A stretch of 64,000 nucleotides of DNA, taken from contig CM067081.1 in assembly GCA_034008185.1 (NCBI GenBank), positions 31,184,806 through 31,248,805 on the forward strand. Reading direction: 5' to 3'. The DNA comes from Gorsachius magnificus (taxonomy: Eukaryota > Chordata > Aves > Pelecaniformes > Ardeidae). A model generated the notes under the pieces. That model had not been told where the DNA came from. It saw nothing but the letters and a program-made list of their open reading frames with translations, and ran no database searches. Positions 15,101 to 21,991 of the stretch are shown piece by piece (positions within the stretch are counted from its first letter, which is position 1; each line of letters opens with the position of its first letter). Position numbers and translations under genes: made by a program.

Positions 15101-18100
15101 AACGCTCACCACCTGCCGACTGATGCCCAGCCCGTCCCGAGCCGCTATCAGTCCCCCTGCCACCGACCGACTAACATTCCCCCCCCACCTTTGGTCAGTT
15201 TGGGTTAGCTGTCCTAGCTGTGCTCTCTCCCAGCTTGTTATGCACCTGACCAAGCAGGAGAAGCTCAAAAAGTCCTTGAGTAGTCTGAGCATTACTTGGC
15301 AACAACTAAAAACATCAGCGTGTTACCAACATTCTTCTAGTACTAAATCCAAAACACAGCACTTCTATGAAGAAAACTAACTCTATCCCAGCTGAAACCA
15401 GGACACTAAGTAATTTAAGTTCAGAGGTATCTGCATTGTGGCAGGTATCACACAGCCCTACACAAAGTAGGCCACAGCTCTCCTGAAGTCCAGCTTAACT
15501 GTTATAAGGATTTCAAACCTTGGTTTGTGGCCGTTCCATTCTTGATCTTTTGCTTTAGTACGAGCAGTACATTTTGCACCTGCTCAAATATGATGTCCAC
15601 TCTTCTACCTCCCAACTGTGTCCAAAATGTCTTCAAGTCACCTGAAAGGCAAATTTCCATTTACAAGTCTGTATAGCTCCCAAGAAGTCTAAATAGCACA
15701 AGCAGCTTCTAGCAGACTTTTCAAAGGCTCCCACTCATTTCATTGGGAGGCACTTCTGAAAAGCCAGCCAGGTCAGCTGTCTTCTTTACAGGCTTTCACA
15801 TTCAGAAGTTTACTCCTAAACCTAACCATGAAAGTGAAACAAGTTAGGTGATGAACTGGAGTTACTTCCGATGGTTCATGACGCTCCCTTCAAGTAACTT
15901 TTCTAGCATGTCTACAAAGGGTGCTATAGAAGCCTTTCTCCAAACACTAGCAAATTAGTCCCCACTATAAATTAATCACCACTGAAATTCACAGAAGTGA
16001 CACAGGAGAATATTTTCAACTGAATTAACTGAAAATAGTATTAAACAAAAGACATTTGGATATTTTTTTATAGCTGTAACCTCCCTTAGCTACATAAGCT
16101 GACTATTCTGTCCCATCAATATTTTTGGTATGTTTTCTAGGGAAAAAAATGCTCAAAATATTTTCAGATAAAAGCAGTTTCACAAATTTTGTTCACCAAG
16201 TGTTATCAGTTGCAATAATTAATATACCCCTTATATCATGCCTTCTTCCTCCACTAGAAATATTTATAAAGAACATTTTCTTTAAAGAAACATCTTTTAA
16301 GCTACTGGTTCAGCACCCCTTCTCTTCCAAGTGTACGTACCCTTGAGGTACTAAGCCCATTCATGAAAGCTCTTGTTAAAACTTAACAGTGTACGTCTGA
16401 AAAGGGAATACGGTTCAGTGTTGTCAACAGACGATACCAGAAAAGAGAACACACTCTCTCTCATGGTTAATGTTTCTCTTCTTCAATGATCAAGCACAAA
16501 AGAATATGTAAATCTGTTTTCCTACTCCCTTTCTAGAGGTAGAGTCCACTGTCACCATACTAGGTTCACATTCCACTTTAGACAGTAAATCGCAGTTGGC
16601 AAATCTGCCATAGCAACGCCTCCCCAGCAGTCATGAAATACTGCGTTCTTGTAAAAAAAGTATTTCCTTAATTTTTTTCTTAGCAGATAATGACTTCCCA
16701 TTGCCCAAGATACCAGAAACTAAGTAATGCTATGGCAGTACAGAGTCTATGATTACTCTCAAGTGTCACGACAGCAGTGAAGAAAGTAACAACCTTTTGT
16801 CACCACACCACCAGCTGCTTATGTCACCAGCAGCTAAGAGCATTATATTTAATATCAACAGGCAACATTGAAAGTATTTTATCTTGTAGAACAACTGATT
16901 TGTCACTAACTCTCAACATCATTTCATGAGCTTTTATATTCACAGAACTTTTTTAAAAAATTTGGAAACGTCAAAGTCCCATTACAAAAATGCCCACAAC
17001 GCTTCTTGGAAATCTACACTGCTGCTCCAAGAGCCAACACCTGGCGTGGACCATTCCCACCCTCTTGCTCTGCGTGACAGTACCACGATTTTAAAATACC
17101 AAGAAATAAGTATATTTAATACTTGTGTTTAAAAATACACATTCAGAAGTTCTAGTAAGAAGTTCCACCACTGCAGATTAAAACTGCTCTCCTCATCTCT
17201 TACCTGTTTTCAGGTATTTCAATACATTTACTAAGTCTGGGTATCACTGGTGGACAGATTACTTCAGAGAATGGGTGACAGAACAGTTTTTCATTTCTGG
17301 GTCATCAGTTATAATCTGGTGTAGGCCAAAAGGAAATAAAACATATACTACTATGTGTAGTGCTCAAACCACTCACTCACCTTGGAAATAGTTCCCCAAT
17401 TCTCATGCTGGAGTGCCCCAAAACTCCAGCAGCAAAGCTTCGTTTTGCATGGAGAAGCAAAGATTGCATATGAAGTTCATAGTATAATTTTCATTTCAAA
17501 AAAGACAGATGTCCACATCACTAATCTCCTCTCCAGTGTTAACGCTGCTGTTGTCAGCCTCAGCCAGAAGGACAGCAAATGAACAGACACAGGATGCGTC
17601 TACCTTGTCAACATTCAAAATGATCTCACCAGCTGATGACTCAGGGTGGGGACTGGCATCTGGTGGCAACAGTTCTGAACCTGGCTGAGGCCATCACCTC
17701 TGGAGGGATTTTCTTTTCCCTTTATAGGATCCTTGTGGTCATATATCTCCCTTTTCAGCATTGTGCAGGGACATGATGCTAGAGCAAGAAACAAGCAGCC
17801 AAGGCCAGAGCTACTTATGCCAGCTACCGGAAAAAAATACTTGGGTGCATGTTTCCTACAAAAGACCTGTAGTGCTGCTGACTAACATCTTCCACAGACA
17901 TCATAAGAGGCAAACCTATTGTCTTCCGGTTATCATTTTCACATCAGAAGTGGTGCTAAATACATACTACCTCCCCCTTTCCTTCCATAAATCGAAATTA
18001 TACTACCTTCAGTCCTCTCCTCCCTGGAACTGGCAAGTTTCTCCACTTCAAAGCAGTTGCACAGCACTGCAAGAGGTACAGAACAGACAAATAAGTAAGA

Positions 18101-20842
18101 CACCAGGTGAGAAATTAAAATGGTTATAGCTACTTCAGTTTTTCAAAATTTATGTAAGTAATTAGTACAGCAGGCATCACTGGGAGCACTGTGTGAGACA
18201 GCATTGTGGTGAAATAGTCATTCCACTTTCAAACAGTCATCCCACATCTTGTCAAGACCTAGGTGAAGAACACAGCTGAAACAAAACACGCCGTGTGAGG
18301 AAGTTTTATTTACATGGGTCATTTCTTATTATCGTTAAAGCATGAAGCTGCCATGAGATGACCTATGCTTTCCAGCTGAGCCTACGTAATCCCCACTTCC
18401 TATTAGAATCATGGAATCATTTAGGTTGGAAAAGGCATTTAAGTTTATCAAGTCCAACCATTAACCTAACCCTGCCATCCCACCACTAAACCATGTCCCT
18501 AAGCACCTCGTCTGCCCGTCTCTTAAATACCTCCAGGGTATTTAACCACTTCCCTAAGCAGCCATTCCAGTGCTTGACAACCCTTTCGGTGAAGACATTT
18601 TTCATAATATCCAATCTAAACCTCCCGTGAGGCAACTTGAGGCCATTTCCTCTTGTCCTGTCACTTGTTACTTGGGAGAAGAGACCAACACCCACCTGGC
18701 TACAACCTCCTTTCAGGCAGTTGTAGAGGGTGATAAGGTCTCCCCTCAGCCTCCTCCAGACTAAACAACCCCAGTTTCCTCAGCCACTCCTCAGCAGACT
18801 TGTGCTCCAAACACCTCACCAGCTTTGTTGCCCTTCCCTGGACATGTACCAGTATCTCAATGTCTTTCTTGTAGCGAGGGGCCCAAAACCGAACACAGCA
18901 TTCGAGGTGCAGCCTCACCAGTGCTGAGTACAAGGGCACGATCACCTCCCTACTCCCGCTGGCCACACTATTCCTGATACAAGCCAGGATGCTGTTGGCC
19001 TTCTTGGCCACCTGAGCACACTGCTGGCTCATTCAGCTGGCAGTCGACCAACACCTGGAGGTCCTTTTCTGCTGGGCAGCTTTCCAGCTACCCATCCCCA
19101 AGCTTGTAGCCTTGCATGAGGTTGTTGTGACCCAAGTGCAGGACCCAGCATTTGGCCTTGTTGAACCTCATACAGCTGGCCTCGGCCCATCAATCCAGGT
19201 CCCTCTGTAGAGTCCTTCTCCCCTCACACAGATCAACACTCCCACCCAACTTGGTATCATCTGCAAACTTACTGAGGGTGCACTTGATCCCCTTGTCCAG
19301 ATCATTAATAAAGATGTTAGACAGAACTGGCCCCAACACTGAGCCCTGGAGAACACCACTTGTGACTGGCTGCCAGCTGGGTTTAACTCCATTCACCAAC
19401 ACCCTTTGGGCCCGGCCATCCAGCCCGTTTTTCAGCCAGCAAAGAATAGGCCTGTCCAAGCCATGAGCAGCCAGTTTCTCAAGCAGAATGGTGCAGAAAA
19501 GGTGTCAAAGGCTTTACTAAAGTCCAGGTACACTACATCCACAGTCTTTCCCTCACCTACTAAGTGGGTCACCTTGTCAAGAAGGAGATCAGGTTAGTCA
19601 AGCAGGACTTGCCTTTCATGAACCCATGCTGACCGGGCCTGATCACCTGGTTATCCTGAACATGCTTCGTGATGGCACTCAAGATCATCTGCTCCATGAC
19701 CTTCCCCGGCACTGAGGTCAGACTGACAGCCCTGTAGCTCCTCAGATCCTCCTTCTGGCCCTTCCTGTAGACGGGTGTCACATTTGCCAACCTCCAGACA
19801 ACTAGGACCTCCCCAGTTAGCCAGGACTGCTGATAAATGATGGAAAGTGGCTTGGTGAGCACTTCCACCAGCTCCCTCAATACCCTTGGGTGGATCCCAT
19901 CCGGCCCCACAGACTTGTGTGTGTCTAAGTGGTGTAGCAGGTCGCCTAACCATTTCCCCTTGGACTATGGGGGCTTCATTCTGCTCCCTGTTCCTGTCTT
20001 CTAGCTCAGGGGGCTTCATACCCGGAGAACAACTGGTCTGACTATTAAAGATTGAAACAAAGAAGGCATTAAGTACCTCAGCCTTTTCCTCATCCTCTGT
20101 CACCGTTTCCCCTGCATCCAATAAAGGATGGAGATTCTCCTTAGCTCTCCTTTTATTGCTAGTGGTCTATAACAGACTCCCACCATGATATCTGCCTCAT
20201 TGGCCTTCCCCCTGATTCCTAACCAACACTCAGTCCTATCATCACCATTGTTAAGTTCTACACGGTCAAAACACTCCCTAACACACAGGACTACCCCACT
20301 GCCTCTCCTTCCCTGCCTATCCCTTCTGAAGAGTTTATAGCCATCTACTGCAACACTCATTACATTAGCTCGTGTTGTTTTTTTTTTAAATTAATGCTGT
20401 CAGTACAGCAGTACTGCAGCTAAACTAATTTATTTAGGAAAAAATGAAGGCTTTTTTAGGGGAAAAAAAAAAATCCACTGTTTCTCAGCCAATGCAAGAT
20501 AAAGCAAGATACCTCCACTGGAACAACACTGAGAAAAAGTAAGGCAGCATTTTTCAGCCACATTGGAGATACCAAATTTCTGACTATCACCACTAATGAC
20601 ACAGAGAGCATAAAACGTACCTTACTTCTAAGTTAGCTTCTTAATCTTTTTTAATGCTATAACTGAAAAAAAAATTTCCATTCATTCTGGCACAGAAATT
20701 TCATTTAGTTGACTGGGTAAAGAGCTTAACTGAAGCCTGTTGGTTCCTGTAAGAGTTTCTCACAAGTTCTGCCTAACGACTGTTCAAACCTTTTTTTTTT
20801 TTTTTTTTTTTTTAAGGAAGTCTTACTTCTTTTCTCTTCCAT
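29..20842 (-). CDS. SETDB2: SETDB2 histone H3K9 methyltransferase, complete 13-exon coding sequence
   Basis: Nuclear lysine methyltransferase of the SUV39/SETDB family that methylates histone H3 lysine 9 for gene silencing. Exons joined on the minus strand: 20842-20827, 15641-15519, 13552-13487, 12692-12590, 11920-11354, 9822-9703, 8511-8342, 7908-7680, 5658-5583, 4588-4495, 3728-3397, 2223-2135, 146-29. All junctions are GT-AG and phase-compatible, giving 700 aa against 719 in human. Visible domains: MBD at about 164-226; pre-SET with nine cysteines (283, 285, 289, 295, 297, 336, 340, 342, 347), matching the triangular zinc cluster; SET N-half with GWG at 369-371; an insert of about 224 residues (392-615); SET C-half with RFLNHSCCPN at 629-638 and WDYGY at 672-676; post-SET CxCx4C at 688-695. 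All signature residues are present, so it should be catalytically competent. The ATG has a good Kozak context (G at -3 and +4). The gene is divergent from CAB39L. Confidence 0.96.
147..2134 (-). other. SETDB2 intron 12
   Basis: Intron between the last two coding exons. It holds an 18-base T run at about 524-541. No repeat family was recognised, and the open frames inside are short and overlap on both strands. Confidence 0.85.
2135..2223 (-). CDS. SETDB2: SETDB2 coding exon 12 (SET catalytic motif)
   Basis: Residues 633-661, starting HSCCPNL. This completes the NHSCxPN SET signature split across the exon 11/12 junction. [10 protein letters not shown] and VAFFTNR follow. Acceptor TGTTTTACAG, donor GTGAAT. 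Confidence 0.97.
2224..3396 (-). other. SETDB2 intron 11
   Basis: Intron between exons 11 and 12. Short plus-strand frames (2365-2577, 2888-3166) match no family I recognise. They could be remnants of an old mobile element or chance. Confidence 0.8.
3397..3728 (-). CDS. SETDB2: SETDB2 coding exon 11 (end of insert, SET C-half start)
   Basis: Residues 522-632. The variable insert ends and the sequence re-enters the SET domain at [15 protein letters not shown]. The donor GTAAGT is strong. The acceptor, ending CCATTGACAG, has a weak pyrimidine tract, so the 5' edge is the least certain part of this exon. Confidence 0.9.
4495..4588 (-). CDS. SETDB2: SETDB2 coding exon 10 (SET insert)
   Basis: A 94-nt exon for residues 491-522. 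It is acidic and serine-rich ([11 protein letters not shown]), then basic (KKRKE). Acceptor TTCTGTTTAAAG. The donor GTAGGT was chosen because it leaves the single base that exon 11 needs; a nearby GTATAA donor would break the frame. Confidence 0.83.
5583..5658 (-). CDS. SETDB2: SETDB2 coding exon 9 (SET insert)
   Basis: A 76-nt exon for residues 465-490 containing [15 protein letters not shown], matching the short conserved segment RDPESKTAIFQHN in the middle of the mammalian insert. Acceptor TTTCTGTACAG, donor GTAAAA. Confidence 0.9.
7680..7908 (-). CDS. SETDB2: SETDB2 coding exon 8 (SET insert)
   Basis: Residues 389-465, the first part of the SET-splitting insert, beginning [15 protein letters not shown] resembles the human FSKKRKLE and is a plausible nuclear localisation signal. 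Acceptor TTTTTCTTCCAG, donor GTAAGT. A 19-base T run (7926-7944) lies just upstream of the acceptor. Confidence 0.94.
8342..8511 (-). CDS. SETDB2: SETDB2 coding exon 7 (pre-SET end, SET N-half)
   Basis: Residues 332-389. It contains CQNRVVQHG and [12 protein letters not shown], the strongly conserved entry to the SET domain with the SAM-contacting GWG. It ends at TYSG, where the SET fold is interrupted by the family-specific insert. Acceptor TTCCTCTTGACAG, donor GTAACA. Confidence 0.97.
9703..9822 (-). CDS. SETDB2: SETDB2 coding exon 6 (pre-SET)
   Basis: Residues 292-331. It opens with [10 protein letters not shown], which supplies pre-SET zinc cysteines 295 and 297, and ends before the GIYEC motif. 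Acceptor TTATCTTCCAG, donor GTAAGA. Confidence 0.95.
11354..11920 (-). CDS. SETDB2: SETDB2 coding exon 5 (MBD and start of pre-SET)
   Basis: The largest exon (567 nt, residues 103-291). It carries the methyl-CpG-binding-like domain (FQRRHAK, then [11 protein letters not shown] and the ETECNFL stretch), followed by [15 protein letters not shown] and the first pre-SET cysteines CDCTDGC. The acceptor is a T-rich tract ending TTCTAATAG and the donor is GTAGGT. Confidence 0.97.
12590..12692 (-). CDS. SETDB2: SETDB2 coding exon 4
   Basis: A 103-nt exon for residues 69-102, acidic and serine-rich and poorly conserved. The acceptor is CAATTTTTTTCAG and the donor GTCAGT. It is placed here because it is open in the needed frame and both phases fit. 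Confidence 0.85.
13487..13552 (-). CDS. SETDB2: SETDB2 coding exon 3
   Basis: A 66-nt exon for residues 47-68 containing ALVNEA, matching the conserved LVNEA of mammalian SETDB2. The acceptor ends TTTTGCATAG and the donor is GTATGT. Phases match exons 2 and 4. Confidence 0.92.
14897..15405 (-). mobile_element. Solo ERV LTR, minus orientation, with 5-bp target duplication
   Basis: A 509-bp block bounded by TG...CA and flanked on both sides by CTAAG (14892-14896 and 15406-15410), a perfect 5-bp target duplication. A 5-bp duplication fits class III (ERVL-like) elements. It aligns along most of its length with the LTR at 41040-41617. Orientation is inferred from that copy, whose TATA and CRE-like motifs read on the minus strand. 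No internal retroviral genes adjoin it, so it is a recombined solo LTR. It lacks the segment of about 45-50 bp that carries the TATA motif in the other copy. Confidence 0.9.
15519..15641 (-). CDS. SETDB2: SETDB2 coding exon 2
   Basis: Residues 6-46, with the acceptor TTTGCCTTTCAG and donor GTTTGA. It contains KTFW and IFEQVQNVL, which are conserved in the family's N-terminal region. It begins with two bases completing codon 6 and leaves one base. Confidence 0.94.
17204..17315 (-). other. Possible cryptic or 5' UTR exon in SETDB2 intron 1
   Basis: On the minus strand a pyrimidine-rich acceptor (TTTCCTTTTGGCCTACACCAG, 3' base at 17316) is followed 112 bp later by a consensus donor, CAG|GTAAGAG. 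Spliced after exon 1 it would shift the frame (112 is not a multiple of 3) and meet a stop within a few codons. It would therefore be a poison exon or part of an alternative untranslated leader. Sequence only; no expression evidence. Confidence 0.3.
18404..20370 (-). mobile_element. CR1 LINE fragment, minus orientation, internally deleted
   Basis: The left end (18404 on) is the reverse complement of a CR1 3' terminus with 8-bp-type repeats. Going up in coordinate, minus-strand frames show the reverse transcriptase C-terminal region, FADDTKL (the YADD-box variant) near 19240-19260, PDGIHPRVL near 19900, and then part of the endonuclease C-terminal region ([22 protein letters not shown]) at 20100-20360. 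The element is 5' truncated, frameshifted and internally deleted. It is a dead copy. The right edge is approximate. Confidence 0.93.
20791..20813. repeat. Poly-T run beside SETDB2 exon 1 donor
   Basis: 23 consecutive T residues on the plus strand, so an A run in the SETDB2 pre-mRNA starting 13 bases into intron 1. Confidence 0.9.
20827..20842 (-). CDS. SETDB2: SETDB2 coding exon 1 (start codon, 16 coding nt)
   Basis: Encodes MEEKR plus the first base of codon 6, then donor GTAAGA. The mammalian protein starts with a similar short MGEKN peptide before the same downstream sequence, which supports this start. The 5' UTR lies upstream within the CpG island and its end cannot be fixed from sequence. 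A 23-base T run (20791-20813) lies just inside the intron. Confidence 0.9.
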
Positions 20843-21425
20843 CTCCTGGTACGGCTGCACGGAGGGCTGGTACGCTCCTTGGGGTACGGCCAGCGGCGAG
20901 CCCAGCTCAGGTAGGAGAGCGGTGCGGCGATCTCGCTGTCCTCCGATACCGCCGCAGGGTCAGCGCCAGGGGGCTGCGGACAGGAGCCGGGCTGCCGGTC
21001 GGCCTGGGAGCGCTTGCCAACGGCTGGCATGGGGCGAACCTGCAGCGGGGGCCAGGCTCTGCTCGGGGACCCCCGGGGCCGGCCCTGGGAGACGGGCGCA
21101 GCACGCGGGGCCTCGCCCCAGCGCCTCCCCCCCCGGCCAACGTCTCTCAGCTCAAAAGGGAAGGCGTGCGGCGCCGGCAGGACGGGCACCGCGCTCGGGG
21201 CACCCGCGCCCCCCGCGCTCCTCCAGGCGCCTGTTCCCTGGGGCGCCAGCAGCAACGGCCTGCGGCCCGGGGGAGGCCGGGCCAATCCCCCCCGTCCGGT
21301 GGCGGGCCCCACACCGCTCCGACTAGAGCGCCCGGCGCTGTCTACCGCTCCCCGGGGCTTTGCTGAGGGGCGGCGCAGCCCCGGCGAAGCCACAGGACGA
21401 ATACGGGCCCGGCCGCCGCCGCCGC

Positions 21426-21476
21426 CTTCCTTCTCCTCCTCCTCCTCCTCCTCCTTCTTCTTCTTCTCCTTCTCGC
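21426..21476. repeat. CT-rich triplet repeat in CpG island
   Basis: A polypyrimidine tract of CTC and TTC triplets on the plus strand, inside the likely 5' region of SETDB2. Such tracts can form triplexes and vary in length between individuals. Confidence 0.85.
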
Positions 21477-21880
21477 TCGCCGCCGCCCCAAGCCCGCCCC
21501 CGTTTAACGGTACCTGCGGGCGGCGAACGGCCCGGCCGGGCTGGGCTGGGCCTAGCCGAGCTGCGCTTCCCCCCCCAACCGCTGCACGCTCCGGCACCGG
21601 GAGCGCGCACGGCGCCGGCGCGGCCGCCCGCCAGAGGGCGCCCCCGCCCCCAGCAGGCGGCGCCGCCCCCCCTCCCCCTCCCGCGCGGCGCAGGGTGGGG
21701 TGAGCAAGCCCGTGATTGGACGCTGAACCTTCCGTGTTATGCCGCGGTTGCGCTAGCGTTTCCTCTCTACTGCGCATGTGCTTGGCGGGGCCAGGCCTCA
21801 CGAGCGAATGGCGGCGCGCAGGAGGTGGGGCGCGCTTTTCTTTGTTGCTATTGGCTGCGGCGGGGGTGCCGGTGCGCGCG

Positions 21881-21916
21881 GCGCTGTCCAATGGGGCGGC
21901 GCTGTCCAATGGGGCG
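21881..21916 (+). repeat. Perfect 18-bp tandem duplication carrying CCAAT and GC boxes
   Basis: GCGCTGTCCAATGGGGCG occurs twice back to back (21881-21898, 21899-21916), and the first six bases recur at 21917-21922. Each unit brings one CCAAT (NF-Y) box, and together with the following base one GGGGCGG (Sp-family) box. Confidence 0.9.
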
Positions 21917-21919
21917 GCG

Positions 21920-21991
21920 CTGGGGAGGGGGCCGGGGGGGCCGGGCCCGGCCGGGGGTGAAGGGGCCGGGTCAGGCAGCTGATGCTCTTGG
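21920..21991 (+). other. CAB39L: Probable noncoding first exon of CAB39L (3' edge)
   Basis: A plus-strand donor TTGG|GTGAGCG at 21991/21992 lies downstream of the CCAAT/GC-box cluster, where a divergent CAB39L transcript should begin. The 5' edge is not determinable and is set arbitrarily. Inferred from position and splice-site quality only; other GTGAG donors in the island (for example after 22110) are possible. Confidence 0.4.

Larger units (their letters stand above)
11921..15518 (-). other. SETDB2 introns 2-4
   Basis: Introns 11921-12589, 12693-13486 and 13553-15518. They hold A-rich runs at about 11931-11960 and 12127-12145, and the solo LTR at 14897-15405, whose right edge is only about 110 bp from exon 2. 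Confidence 0.8.
15642..20826 (-). other. SETDB2 intron 1
   Basis: A 5.2-kb intron separating the tiny first coding exon from exon 2. It contains the CR1 copy at about 18404-20370 and a possible cryptic exon at 17204-17315. The rest is unremarkable AT-rich sequence. Confidence 0.85.
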
